Shown: piece after piece, positions 8,916 through 17,898 of the stretch
Numbering within the stretch: the first letter of the stretch is position 1
Layout of the letters: each line of letters opens with the position of its first letter
DNA from: an uncultured Clostridia bacterium
GTDB lineage: Bacteria > Bacillota > Clostridia > Oscillospirales > Acutalibacteraceae
Direction of reading: 5' to 3'
Length of the DNA stretch: 44,956 nucleotides
Assembly (NCBI GenBank): GCA_944380885.1
Contig: CALWIZ010000018.1
Span: 1-44,956, forward strand
Program-made: the position numbers and the translations under genes
Notes under the pieces: model-generated
Seen by the model: only the letters and a program-made list of their open reading frames with translations
Databases searched by the model: none
What the model was told of the DNA's origin: nothing

Positions 8916-11111
8916 TTAGAGAAAAAAACGATCTTTGCCGTTTTCAATTGCTTCTATAAATTTACTTAACTCCTTAGAAATTTCTATTAGTTCGTTATTT
9001 TCTGTTTCCTTTCCTGTGGCGTCGAAGCCTATATCCTCAGCAATTGCCATGAGAATAGGATAATTAATTAACGATTTCTTATATTGCTCCTCATAAGATT
9101 CCGTTAATAATTCTTTGACTTTTTCTATTTTTTCATCAAATCCATCAATAACAGCCTGTTTTTCGTCTTTGAATCTTTTTGTGTCTTCATCAGAATCTTT
9201 TTCGGCGGTCTTAATTAATTTATTGTACTTAGCTGTTTCTTTTTTCTTCTGTTCCAACAAATTAAATAATTCCATGCCATTATCTGATTCTGCCAACAAA
9301 GAAGATTGTATGCCTGTTCTAACTGACTGACGTTTATCTTTCTCTTTTTTGCTGTACTTTTTCAAGAACACCACAGAGCTTTTTACTCCGGCTCCTGTTG
9401 CCATAAATGCAGTTTGGGGCAAGGAAACAACAGCGACAACACGGAAGGTGTCGCTGATATAATCGCGCACATATTGCATACTGGAATTTGTTAAAATACC
9501 ATCGGGCAAAACAATTGCTAAATAGCCGCCATCGGTGAGGTATTTCTCTGCCTGTTCAATGAACAGCACTTCGCTGCTTTGACTTGGGCGATCCGCGGCT
9601 TTACTCGCTGGATTAAGCCAGTCCACGTCTTTAGTCGCTAAAGAATATTGATGCAAATAAGCTTTTTCCGTTTGTTTAATAACGGAACCAAACGGAGGAT
9701 TCGTAATAATAAACTCAAAAGAATTACTTCTAAATCCCGAGTTGCCGGTCTTTTCCTGCAAGACTTCGGGAGATACCAATCCATCCGATGCAACAACATT
9801 GGTGTGGCCGTCATCATGAATAATCATATTCATTTTTGCTGTACGTGCGATTTGCTCGTTAATCTCAATCCCAAAAAGATTATTTTCTGCAAAGTTATGC
9901 CAAAATGGCCACCATCTTTGATATTCTTTAATATCTGTTTTGTAGTTTGGATATTTTTGAGTTGCCGCTTTGCGCACTTTATCCAAGGCATGCAACAAAA
10001 ATCCACCACTACCGCAGGATGTATCCAAAACCCTACTTTGATTGGTGATTGGAAGACTATCTACAATAAATGATACGATATTTCTCGGTGTAAAATACTG
10101 TCCGAAATCGCCACGGAAAAATGAACCCATAAAGGTTTCAAATGCACGGCCTTTACTATCAAGGTCAGTACTTAATAAATCAACACCCTCCAAATAACTT
10201 ACAACCGTTCTTGCTTTGGCTGCGTTTAATTTTATGTTATCCTTGAAGATTTCAGGATCGTTCTTTCTTTCACCAATCTGACGACCTTCTTCATATAGAG
10301 CAGTCAATCGCTTAAGCAGTCGCTTGTTGGTTTCCGCTTCAGCCTTCGTCTTTGCTTCTTCCGTATTATTTTCCGGTTCAACGGGGATTACCTGAAAATC
10401 ATAGGGTTCTCCAACATCGCGATCTTTTTTCTCATCGAATATTTTACAAAAGATCAATTTATCAAGTTCGTCAAAAGCTTCAGAAGGGTTGAGCTCACCG
10501 CCACCCCAAAGTGCTTGATGTGCTTGCTTGAATATATTGGTCAATTCACTTTCTGTAACTTTTGCAAGCGGAAACAATTGTTGACCACTTGCAGTAGTAC
10601 CACCGTTATAGGCATATTTGTAGGAACTAAGCTTTTTAATACCGTGCTGTGGGATATCGGAAACAGTTTCCCTAACACTACTTTCTTTATCAAATTTAAA
10701 ATATGCATTTTTGATTCCTGAAGTAGTCCACACATATTTAATAGTTCCTGCGGTGAAATGAGCATAAGAAAAAGCTTGATTGGTAGCTTGTGCAAATTCC
10801 TGCTCAGAAACATCTTCTTTTTTGCATTCGATAACGATAAGCGGAGATGTATGGTTGCTATCATTATAGACAAAGATATCGGCTTGCTTTTTTGTGGAGC
10901 CATCCGTAACAGGAACATATAACCCGATTTTTTCTACGGGATATTTATACCAGAGAACTAATTTACAGAAAATCTCTGCTTGAACTCTTTCCTCCGGATT
11001 TCTATAATTTCGAATTATATTGTAATGAATATACGTAATAGCACTTTCGTCTTCTGTAATATGAATTAAACCTTTTTTAATACCTTCTTGTGTATAGATC
11101 CCGTAACTCAT
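8916..11111 (-). CDS. Fused HsdR-N-type nuclease and N6-adenine DNA methyltransferase (HsdM-like)
   Basis: 731 residues. The N-terminal 140 residues have the HSDR_N pattern: ERVQAEIFCKLV, KQADIFV (Asp near 78) and LIVIECKK (Glu 95, Lys 97), a PD-(D/E)xK nuclease. The rest is a type I-style N6 methyltransferase: YFTPRNIV, motif I DTSCGSGGF (about 363-371), FGIEI, and catalytic NPPFGS (about 471-476). The coiled C-terminus (KKKETAKYNKL and after) suits binding to HsdS. There is no SF2 translocase and no separate hsdR nearby, so this is closer to a type IIG-like compact restriction-modification enzyme. Start 11111 is preferred over an ATG 39 bases upstream because GTGAGGA precedes it. Confidence 0.88.
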   Translation of the reverse strand: MSYGIYTQEGIKKGLIHITEDESAITYIHYNIIRNYRNPEERVQAEIFCKLVLWYKYPVEKIGLYVPVTDGSTKKQADIFVYNDSNHTSPLIVIECKKEDVSEQEFAQATNQAFSYAHFTAGTIKYVWTTSGIKNAYFKFDKESSVRETVSDIPQHGIKKLSSYKYAYNGGTTASGQQLFPLAKVTESELTNIFKQAHQALWGGGELNPSEAFDELDKLIFCKIFDEKKDRDVGEPYDFQVIPVEPENNTEEAKTKAEAETNKRLLKRLTALYEEGRQIGERKNDPEIFKDNIKLNAAKARTVVSYLEGVDLLSTDLDSKGRAFETFMGSFFRGDFGQYFTPRNIVSFIVDSLPITNQSRVLDTSCGSGGFLLHALDKVRKAATQKYPNYKTDIKEYQRWWPFWHNFAENNLFGIEINEQIARTAKMNMIIHDDGHTNVVASDGLVSPEVLQEKTGNSGFRSNSFEFIITNPPFGSVIKQTEKAYLHQYSLATKDVDWLNPASKAADRPSQSSEVLFIEQAEKYLTDGGYLAIVLPDGILTNSSMQYVRDYISDTFRVVAVVSLPQTAFMATGAGVKSSVVFLKKYSKKEKDKRQSVRTGIQSSLLAESDNGMELFNLLEQKKKETAKYNKLIKTAEKDSDEDTKRFKDEKQAVIDGFDEKIEKVKELLTESYEEQYKKSLINYPILMAIAEDIGFDATGKETENNELIEISKELSKFIEAIENGKDRFFL

Positions 11112-11141
11112 TTTATTTTCCTCACTTTCAATAAACAGTAT

Positions 11142-11283
11142 ATCATCCATATCGGGACGATGAGGTTATCTCTGTCAAAGGCAGATTGGTGATCGCTCGC
11201 ATTGAGCACAGCAGATATGCCGAACGCCAAGGACGATTCACCGATAGCACTTTCATTTCAGAACTGCAAATTCTTATTGTTTG
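11142..11283 (+). pseudogene. Possible remnant reading frame, unidentified
   Basis: On the plus strand an open stretch reads YRDDEVISVKGRLVIARIEH, continues SRYAERQGRFTDSTFISEL, and then stops. It has no start codon, but its residue composition looks like real protein. It fills the gap between the restriction operon and the ATPase gene and overlaps the 3' end of the latter. I do not recognise the family. It may be the end of a gene destroyed when the neighbouring defence genes were inserted, or a chance frame. Confidence 0.25.
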
Positions 11284-12607
11284 AATCCGCGTTAAAAAAC
11301 ATAATGTAGTAGATCGGTATATAGGTTATCTTGCCTTTTTGCGTGACTTTTCTTTCGTTGGATACAACAAATGCTTTTTTGATATGATAATCTTCGTTTT
11401 GAACAAATGTATTCAATGCGCTGTGCACGGTATAGTCCTTACCCGACTTTACTTCAATCGGTACGGCAGAAAGGCTGTCATAATCATCAATCAGATAATC
11501 AACCTCACCCTTGCTGCGATTGTCATAATAAAAGAGTTTATGACCGTGCGCGATCAATTCACTGGCAACAACCGTTTCATACACAGAACCCAGATTGATA
11601 CTTCTTTCATCATTCAGCACTGCTTTGATGTTATTTCCGTAAAGAATGCCCGTAAGAATACCGACATCATTCAGATAAAGCTTCAGCAGATTCTTTCCGG
11701 TAGATTCGATCAGAGGGAATGTCGGATTAGAAATCGCCTGAACATTTAGTGCGATACCCGCGCTGATAAGATAATCGAATTCATCCGCATAATGATTGAA
11801 CGTCTTACCCCTCTTATTCTCTATGCTTTGCACGACAACTCTTTTTTTCTTATTCTCCATATTAGAGGGAATCAGATCATAGATTCTGCGAATCTTCAAT
11901 TTCTTTTCATCGTCATATTTTGAAGCATCTGCGGCATAGTAATCGTGAATTTCATTTTGAATATCACGGACTACCTGAATGTTTTTTGTTTCAAGATAGG
12001 CGTTGACCGCATCGGGCAATCCGCCTACAAGCAAAAATTTGCGGAATAAATCCAGCATTTTATTGTGCATGGACTCATCTAATGCCTCCAACCGTTCAAA
12101 CTTTTTGCGCATGGAGGAAATCACAAGTTCGTTCATTCCGTTCGCATAGAGAAATTCCTCAAAATCCAGCGGATACATCCTGACCTTCCGGATGCTGCCC
12201 ATTGGGATGGATGTGGTTTGCGATAGCGTAACACCTAAAAGCGATCCGCTCGCAATATAGGTGAACTTATTATCCTGCGACAGGAATTTCAGCAGAGTGA
12301 GCAAATGAGGATAAGCCTGTATTTCATCAATAAAAATCAGCGTGCTTTCTTTACTCTTCATTTTATCCCCTGCGAGCATACTGACCTGCAGATAAAAATC
12401 TTCTACGGTTTTCGTATTTTCAAAAAGACGGTCACCTAAAGAGTCCTCAATCATATTGATTTCGATATAGTTTTCAAAGAGCTTTTTCCCAACATAATTG
12501 ATGATGTAGGTTTTGCCGATCTGACGGGCGCCGTCGATTAACAGAATCTTTTTAGAATCAGATTTTAAATGTTCTTCAATGAGAGATTCTATCTTACGAT
12601 ATAGCAT
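11258..12607 (-). CDS. AAA_14/DUF4143 family ATPase
   Basis: 449 residues. Walker A is LIDGARQIGKT near residue 20. Walker B is TLIFIDEIQ near residue 90. IASGSLLG follows, then MYPLDFEEFLYANG, the usual signature of this family. The second half is the DUF4143 domain, ending with YYDNRSKGEVDYLIDD and PIEVKSGK, a nuclease-like PD-(D/E)xK fold. Function in the family is poorly known; members are abundant in accessory islands of gut bacteria. The frame is open further upstream, but GGAGG six bases before the ATG at 12607 and a good promoter at 12639-12667 fix this start. It is transcribed alone and ends about 150 bases before the restriction operon starts. Confidence 0.85.
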   Translation of the reverse strand: MLYRKIESLIEEHLKSDSKKILLIDGARQIGKTYIINYVGKKLFENYIEINMIEDSLGDRLFENTKTVEDFYLQVSMLAGDKMKSKESTLIFIDEIQAYPHLLTLLKFLSQDNKFTYIASGSLLGVTLSQTTSIPMGSIRKVRMYPLDFEEFLYANGMNELVISSMRKKFERLEALDESMHNKMLDLFRKFLLVGGLPDAVNAYLETKNIQVVRDIQNEIHDYYAADASKYDDEKKLKIRRIYDLIPSNMENKKKRVVVQSIENKRGKTFNHYADEFDYLISAGIALNVQAISNPTFPLIESTGKNLLKLYLNDVGILTGILYGNNIKAVLNDERSINLGSVYETVVASELIAHGHKLFYYDNRSKGEVDYLIDDYDSLSAVPIEVKSGKDYTVHSALNTFVQNEDYHIKKAFVVSNERKVTQKGKITYIPIYYIMFFNADSNNKNLQF

Positions 12608-12638
12608 AAAAATTCCTCCGTCGAAACTTTTCAAATAC

Positions 12639-12667
12639 ATTATAGCAAAATAACAACGACATTTCAA
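12639..12667 (-). promoter_or_regulatory. Sigma-70-type promoter of the ATPase gene
   Basis: On the minus strand TTGAAA (12662-12667) and TATAAT (12639-12644) are separated by exactly 17 bases. They lie about 32 bases upstream of the ATPase start codon. The -10 is a perfect consensus. Confidence 0.75.
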
Positions 12668-12708
12668 TATATGATTGTCATAAATTTTATGACATTTCAA
12701 ATATATGA
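12658..12708. promoter_or_regulatory. Operator-like palindrome between two direct repeats
   Basis: A 19-base near-perfect palindrome, TGTCATAAATTTTATGACA (12676-12694), sits directly upstream of the ATPase -35 box. It is flanked by two near-identical direct repeats that start GACATTTCAA and end TATATGA (from 12658 and from 12691). The placement suggests control of the ATPase gene by a dimeric DNA-binding protein, not identified here. Confidence 0.5.
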
Positions 12709-12852
12709 GATAGAATCCTCTGCTGAAATGAGTTTTTATTTTTAAAGGGAACCATCCCACACGACTTTTGGTGTTGTGCGGCGTAACACCGTCTCTGTGA
12801 TGCACTGCCAAATGGGTAATATTCAGGCCAAAACAGAATCATTTCTATGCGG

Positions 12853-12888
12853 AGTTCTAATCATTTTCATTGGATTTTGATTAGAACT
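12853..12888. repeat. Inverted repeat inside the boundary repeat
   Basis: AGTTCTAATCA and TGATTAGAACT form a perfect 11-base inverted repeat with a 14-base loop. The right boundary copy keeps the same structure with one mismatch (AGTTCTAAGCA). It could be a recombinase arm site or an RNA hairpin. Confidence 0.6.
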
Positions 12889-12951
12889 GCTATATCATGA
12901 GAAAAATCTGCGACCTTATATAACGGCCGTGCTTTGACGTGCTAAGAGCGC

Positions 12952-12981
12952 AAAAAAGCCCGCAATCGCGGGGATTGCGGG
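12952..12981 (-). terminator. Rho-independent terminator of the carbohydrate operon
   Basis: Read on the minus strand: CCCGCAATC, loop CCCGC, GATTGCGGG, then a CTTTTTT run. It lies about 265 bases past the GH127 stop and is the first strong terminator for the 28-kb operon. It is part of the boundary repeat. Confidence 0.8.
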
Positions 12982-13049
12982 GATTCGGTTAAGGTATATT
13001 ATCTTCCGTCAAATTCCGCCAAGTTCGTTTTTTGACACTTGACTCGAAA

Positions 13050-13246
13050 CGGACAATAAGACCGAAAATCATTGAAATTCGAATTTCCTCGTTTTTGCAA
13101 AAGCCGGCAACATCATAATAAGGTATAATGTCCGCTGATATATTTCTCATGCTTTTCTTGTAGTTTTGCCATAAAAATAACCGTATCATAGAACTTTTGC
13201 AGACGCCTGCGGAAAGGAAAAGCCTGAAAAATATAGTTATCGGGTT
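13050..13246. other. Gap between boundary repeat and GH127 gene
   Basis: About 200 bases without a convincing gene. A 66-codon minus-strand frame (12989-13189) crosses from here into the repeat, with MIRLFLWQNYKKS at its start and no clear ribosome site. Its last 19 codons are the part conserved in the right repeat. I cannot support it as a real gene. Confidence 0.4.
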
Positions 13247-15097
13247 TTAATTTCTATTTTGAACATTAACAAACGGCATTTCGGTCATTCTGAGATTTGT
13301 GCAACCGTACGGAATAAGTGTAACCTTGCACGGTGCTGAAATCGGCGTTCTGCTGTTTGGAGTCTCGCGGCAGACACCGTTTTCAAAGCCCCAGCCAATT
13401 TCCACAAAGGTTCCGGTCATAGATACCGGCGGCTGCTCCGTAGAAAAAGCGGATGGATAGTCATCATTTTCGCAGACAGTAAATTTATCGTCCGCGAAAG
13501 CATAATTCCACTTTGAAAGCGGGCGTATCTCATAATCGCAGTATGGGTACTTGCGCTCCACACCGTCTCTTTCATACTCAAGTTTTGTCCATTCTTCCTT
13601 TATGGCAACCGAATAAAGAAGCGGTCCGCGCTTAACGCAGAACATATCATTAGGGCGATTCTCCATACGGGTTTTCCATTCAAGCGAAACTGTAATTTCT
13701 TCCGTCCCGTTCCATTCCTTTTCTATTGTAAAGAAATTGCCGGGAGTTGCCGGTTCTCCGTTCACCGCAGCGGAAACCACCGTGCCGGGTATACGAACCG
13801 AAAAAGCGAACGAAACAGGGCGATCGGTATGTATTGCATATTTGAGCGTATTTCTGAACGGATACTCTGTTTCAAGCTCGCAGGTTACCGGAACATCATT
13901 TATTTCAGTGCTGACGCTTGACGGAACCGTAATTGCCGAAACTATACCGTTTTCAGATTTCATAAAAGCGGAAAGCGCGAATTTCGGCCAGCCCTGATTA
14001 AAGTTTGCGGTGCAGCAACCGAAGTTCGGTTCAAGGCCAAAGAGATGCGATTCTCCCGAATTAGTACGGAATACCACGTGACCCTCGGGCAGTTTTGTGC
14101 AGCAGACCTGATTTGTCTGCTGGTCATACTGGTGCGTCCACATATCGGGGCTTACAGTCGCCGGCAAGGCGTTAAATGCGAGCGCTTCGGCAAGATCTCC
14201 CCAATAAGGATCACCTGTTACCGAAAGCAAATTTTCATACGAATACATTGCCTCAACAACCGAACAGCATTCGCTTCCCTGAACCGGACTTTTTCCGGAA
14301 AGACATTCATCTCCGGTAAAATGCCCGCAAGCCATTCCGTGATATTTCTGGAGCAGCTCATAAGCCTGTTTTGCCATTTTGTTGGGGTCGTTTTTTCCCA
14401 CACGTGAGTAAAGCGCGGCGGATTTTAATGCCATCGCGAGGTTTACAACGTGCGAGGTCTGCGTCCATTTATTCTCACCTTTTGTATAACGCCAGTTATC
14501 AAACAGCTCCTCGTAGTTGAAGCCCTCAATGCGAAGCGAATACGCCAAATCGAGCAGCCAGTCTTCCTGACGGCGTTCATACAGCCAGAATATAGGAATA
14601 AGGCACTCGAACCAGCGTGCCGCCGCCCACTCAAAAAGGGTATGGTGCTCCATATGAATCTGAAGATTTTTAAGGGCACGGTACACCGTATCCTCTATCC
14701 GTTCATCTTTAGTGCAGTCATAGTAAACCACAAGAACCTTGCAGATCAAAAACAAGGCCCACATATCATAATGCGCGCGCTCCTCGAAGCTACAGGGGCA
14801 TATCCATCCGTCCTCCTGCTGACGGGAAATTATAGCGTCAATATATTTTTTCGCGCGCTGCTTCATATCCTCATTGTCAAGAAGATACGCCAGCGGAATA
14901 AACCCGTCAAGCCAGTAAGGAACACGTTCCCAGCCTTCCCTGTCGCCGCCTATCCAGCGACTGTCCTTAATGTCCGGCCAGATTTTGTCAAGATTCCCGC
15001 TTAAGCCCTCTGCCTGTATCTCAAGCTGCTTTTTAAGCCATCCGGCGGGTTTTATTTCGTCAGTTGTAAACGGTGTGAAATATAACGGCTTTAACAT
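13247..15097 (-). CDS. GH127-family (DUF1680) beta-L-arabinofuranosidase
   Basis: 616 residues, no signal peptide, so cytoplasmic. It belongs to the DUF1680 alpha/alpha-barrel enzymes. In characterised GH127 members a zinc ion is held by one glutamate and three cysteines, with one cysteine acting as nucleophile. Here GSECC (Glu276, Cys278) and FGCC (Cys361, Cys362) provide exactly these. KPAGWLKKQLE near the N-terminus and REGWERVPYWLDG are further family marks. Expected reaction: release of terminal beta-L-arabinofuranose from short oligosaccharides. It is the last gene of the operon, 48 bases after the GH35 gene, with AAGGAG before its ATG. Confidence 0.88.
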   Translation of the reverse strand: MLKPLYFTPFTTDEIKPAGWLKKQLEIQAEGLSGNLDKIWPDIKDSRWIGGDREGWERVPYWLDGFIPLAYLLDNEDMKQRAKKYIDAIISRQQEDGWICPCSFEERAHYDMWALFLICKVLVVYYDCTKDERIEDTVYRALKNLQIHMEHHTLFEWAAARWFECLIPIFWLYERRQEDWLLDLAYSLRIEGFNYEELFDNWRYTKGENKWTQTSHVVNLAMALKSAALYSRVGKNDPNKMAKQAYELLQKYHGMACGHFTGDECLSGKSPVQGSECCSVVEAMYSYENLLSVTGDPYWGDLAEALAFNALPATVSPDMWTHQYDQQTNQVCCTKLPEGHVVFRTNSGESHLFGLEPNFGCCTANFNQGWPKFALSAFMKSENGIVSAITVPSSVSTEINDVPVTCELETEYPFRNTLKYAIHTDRPVSFAFSVRIPGTVVSAAVNGEPATPGNFFTIEKEWNGTEEITVSLEWKTRMENRPNDMFCVKRGPLLYSVAIKEEWTKLEYERDGVERKYPYCDYEIRPLSKWNYAFADDKFTVCENDDYPSAFSTEQPPVSMTGTFVEIGWGFENGVCRETPNSRTPISAPCKVTLIPYGCTNLRMTEMPFVNVQNRN

Positions 15098-15145
15098 ATT
15101 TTTCTCCTTTTGCCTCTAAATGCTTTTAAATATTGAATCAAACAA

Positions 15146-16876
15146 TCAGTCTAAATCCGGTTTGTCAGTAAACTTAACCGTCGGTATTTCGACCGAGTCG
15201 GATTCAAAAACCAAAATTTCGTTTTCGCCCTTTTTCAGAAGCGACGCGGGAACATACAGCGTTTTCTGCGGTCCTATTTCCCAATATCTTCCGATATTAA
15301 AGCCGTTGATGAGTACGAAGCCTTTTTTGAAATTATCAAGCCTTAAAAATGTGTCGGCAACGGCATCTGCATTAAATTCGCCCTTATAAAAGCCAAAACT
15401 CCTCTTTTTGTCGTCAAATTCAAGTAATTCAAGATTATTCATTTCAAGCGGATACGCCTGCCAGCCGAAATGGATTTTACCGCCAAGCAGAACTCTGCCG
15501 ACTATCCCCTTTTTACGCATCATTTTGCTTCCGAAATTGGTTCTGCCCATATTTTCGACAAGAATATAAAGGTGATCGCCCGCCTTTGCGTGTATCGGAA
15601 GGGCAAGCTCCTTATCATTGACATAAAGAATACCCTGTAATCTGTCCCCGACAAAAATATGAGCCCTGTCTCCTATGCTTTCAAACGAAAGTCTCACTTC
15701 GCTGTAATCACGCTCAAGCACTGTTTCATAAAGAATATAACCGTAACCCGTGCCGTATTCCTCCATTGCGAGCGGCACATTGCTTTTTACAGGTTTGGAC
15801 AAATTATGTAGATTATCAAAAAGCGACGCGGTTTTATTAAGTTCCACCTCACCGTATGCTTTTTTGAGTCTGTCAGCAGGAATTTCAGGCAGAGTCTCAT
15901 CGGTAAAATCCTTTATAACCTCACGCACGGCCAAATATTTAGGCGTAATATCTCCGCATTCCGAAAGCAAGGCGTCATAATCATAGCTTGTGACATCAGG
16001 CGCGAATTTCTCATAATGGTTAGCTCCAGATGTGAATCCGAAATTTGTGCCGCCTATAAACATATACATATTGAGACTGCCTTTTTCAAGCATATCCCTG
16101 ACGGTTCTGGCATAATCCTCCGCAGATGTCGTATGATGCTTTTCATCACCCCATGCGTCAAACCATCCATCCCACATCTCCATACACATTTTCGGCTGTC
16201 CCGGATACAGTTCATCGTGGGCGGCAAAGCCGCGCGCAACATTACTGCCGAAATTGACGGTTGAAAAACAGCCTTCAATGCTCCCGTCAAGCAAATCGGA
16301 CTGTGAAATACCGTCAGAGGTAAAGAGAGGTACATCTATCCCCCGTCTTCTGTATCCGTCCCTCAAATAAACCAGATAATCCCTGTCATCTCCGTAATAA
16401 CCGTATTCGTTCTCACACTGAAGCATAATTACCGGTCCGCCGTTTGTTGCGAGAAGAGGTCTTATTTCATCGAAAAGACGGTCCAAATATCTGTCAAAAT
16501 ACTTTATATATTCTTTATTCATACAGCGGATTTCCATACCCGGTATAACCTGAAGCCACCAAGGCAGTCCTCCAAATTCCCACTCAGCACAGATATAAGG
16601 CCCCGGTCTTACAATGACCATTAAGCCGTTTTTCTGCGCCTTTTTTATAAATTCGGAGATATTAAGTCTGCCTTCAAAGCAGAATTCTCCTGGCTTCGGT
16701 TCATGCATATTCCAAGCCGTATAGGTCTCTACGCAGTTTAAACCCAGCGCCTTCATTTTCGCAAAAATATCGTCCCATGTGTCAGGCATATTCCTGAAAT
16801 AATGCACCGCACCCGAAATCAGCTTTACAGGCTTGCCGTCCTTTAAAAAATTATTTCCGTCTATTCTGAAATCCAT
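15146..16876 (-). CDS. GH35 beta-galactosidase
   Basis: About 576 residues, cytoplasmic. The N-terminal (beta/alpha)8 barrel carries classic GH35 motifs: SGAVHYFRN, NCVETYTAWNMHEP, RPGPYICAEWEFGGLPWWL, the acid/base in CENEYG (Glu157) and the nucleophile in MCMEMWDGWF (Glu233). The C-terminal third is beta-rich and includes FGWQAYPL and FNIGRYWEIGPQ, as usual for the family. It should remove terminal beta-linked galactose from imported oligosaccharides. The ATG before DFRIDGNNF is preferred to the TTG 48 bases upstream, because homology begins there; no strong ribosome site decides it. It follows the 318-residue putative glycosidase by 65 bases. Confidence 0.92.
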   Translation of the reverse strand: MDFRIDGNNFLKDGKPVKLISGAVHYFRNMPDTWDDIFAKMKALGLNCVETYTAWNMHEPKPGEFCFEGRLNISEFIKKAQKNGLMVIVRPGPYICAEWEFGGLPWWLQVIPGMEIRCMNKEYIKYFDRYLDRLFDEIRPLLATNGGPVIMLQCENEYGYYGDDRDYLVYLRDGYRRRGIDVPLFTSDGISQSDLLDGSIEGCFSTVNFGSNVARGFAAHDELYPGQPKMCMEMWDGWFDAWGDEKHHTTSAEDYARTVRDMLEKGSLNMYMFIGGTNFGFTSGANHYEKFAPDVTSYDYDALLSECGDITPKYLAVREVIKDFTDETLPEIPADRLKKAYGEVELNKTASLFDNLHNLSKPVKSNVPLAMEEYGTGYGYILYETVLERDYSEVRLSFESIGDRAHIFVGDRLQGILYVNDKELALPIHAKAGDHLYILVENMGRTNFGSKMMRKKGIVGRVLLGGKIHFGWQAYPLEMNNLELLEFDDKKRSFGFYKGEFNADAVADTFLRLDNFKKGFVLINGFNIGRYWEIGPQKTLYVPASLLKKGENEILVFESDSVEIPTVKFTDKPDLD

Positions 16877-16941
16877 AAATGAAGAAATCCCTTTCCGCTG
16901 TATTATCGCCTGAGAGCAAAGCAAACTGTCGTAAATCGGGA

Positions 16942-17898
16942 TTAAAGGACATTCAGCTTTATTTCACGAAGTTCTTTTCCGATTTCCATCATACGCTTTT
17001 CAAGCTTCTCCCAGCGTTCGGGATTTTCCGTACTGAAACGGTAGTCAAGTCCCTCTTTCACATTAAGCCATGAGCGCCATGTATAGCAGAAAAGTCCTCC
17101 TGGATTTTTGCTGTCGAGCAGCAGCTTATAGCAGCCCTCAAGGCTTTCTATACAAAGCTCCTCGGTAAAGTCCTTATTGTCGTAAAATGTCCATGTTGTA
17201 GGAACCTGCCATACATAAACATCGTCACGGCCTAAGCGTCCGAGCATTATATCAGTCAGCTTTTTAAATTCATTATAATCGAATTTTCTGTACCAGTCAA
17301 ATCCAATATCGGTAAGATACTTGCAGGATTCGGGCGTGATAAGGTGCGCCTCCTTGCCGTATTCGGGGTCGCATGAACGCGGGTTTGAACCTTCGACCAC
17401 CTCATAATATGAGAATATAGCAAGCTGACGCTTGCCAAAAGTAGCCATAAAAGACGAAAATTCCTCAAAAACCTCCGTGGTAACATTAAGCATCGGCTCA
17501 TCATACTGAAATCCCGCAACAACATCCCAGAGTCCGGCTTCCTTTACACCGTCCACTAGCTTTGTAATCTCATCACGCCAGCCGGCTTTCAGGTGATTTT
17601 CCTGCTTGCCGCCTATCTCAACCGACACAAAAGGCGAGTAAAACACCCATGTGACACAACCCATTTCCTTAATCCTGCGCAGATGGTCATAGCAGGATTC
17701 ATCAAGCCGGTAAATATACATATTCATATAGTCCAGCCTTTCCTGACGGTCGCACTGCCTGCGGTCGGCGCCGTCGTGGGGGAAGTTTTCAGAATCTTTA
17801 TATCCCCTTGCGTCCTCAGCGCCCTGTGCAAAATGATATATCCCGAATCCCAGTTTATCTGAAGCGTAAGGCCTTCCGTCTGCCAATGTCTTATTCAT
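16942..17898 (-). CDS. Putative cytoplasmic glycosidase-like protein (family copy 1 of 3)
   Basis: 318 residues with no signal peptide. I recognise no named family. It aligns end to end with the C-terminal parts of the proteins at 40403-41548 and 35036-38569. Shared blocks: GLWDVVAGFQYDEP (Asp133, Glu134), LTDIGFDWY (195-203), VWQVP (229-233) and GGLFCYTW (267-274). The spacing of hydrophobic strands, each ending in acidic or aromatic residues, fits a (beta/alpha)8 barrel, with the paired acids as candidate catalytic residues (inference). The start overlaps the GH36 stop by eight bases, and GH35 follows, so it acts with the intracellular glycosidases. It is the compact form of the family. Confidence 0.7.
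   Translation of the reverse strand: MNKTLADGRPYASDKLGFGIYHFAQGAEDARGYKDSENFPHDGADRRQCDRQERLDYMNMYIYRLDESCYDHLRRIKEMGCVTWVFYSPFVSVEIGGKQENHLKAGWRDEITKLVDGVKEAGLWDVVAGFQYDEPMLNVTTEVFEEFSSFMATFGKRQLAIFSYYEVVEGSNPRSCDPEYGKEAHLITPESCKYLTDIGFDWYRKFDYNEFKKLTDIMLGRLGRDDVYVWQVPTTWTFYDNKDFTEELCIESLEGCYKLLLDSKNPGGLFCYTWRSWLNVKEGLDYRFSTENPERWEKLEKRMMEIGKELREIKLNVL

Larger units (their letters stand above)
12761..13049. repeat. Long direct repeat, left copy (island boundary)
   Basis: About 289 bases nearly identical to 44458-44745. Both start ACGACTTTTGGTGTTGTGCGG and both end CTTGACTCGAAA, with scattered substitutions and one more diverged stretch in the middle. The repeat carries a minus-strand terminator (12952-12981) and an inverted repeat (12853-12888). 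Similarity is lost right after CTTGACTCGAAA, the point where the right copy enters a tRNA-Ser half. On the minus strand both copies can encode the same tail, ESSVKKRTWRNLTED-x-IP and a stop. I take this as the left attachment-arm copy of the carbohydrate island (inference). Confidence 0.9.

Noticed and set aside
12608..12811. N-terminal 68-codon extension of the ATPase frame
   Set aside because: It runs through the promoter and into the boundary repeat; the ATG at 12607 has a perfect ribosome site and starts family homology.
12989..13189. 66-codon minus-strand frame
   Set aside because: No ribosome site, and only its last 19 codons recur in the other repeat; noted as part of the repeat and not called a gene.
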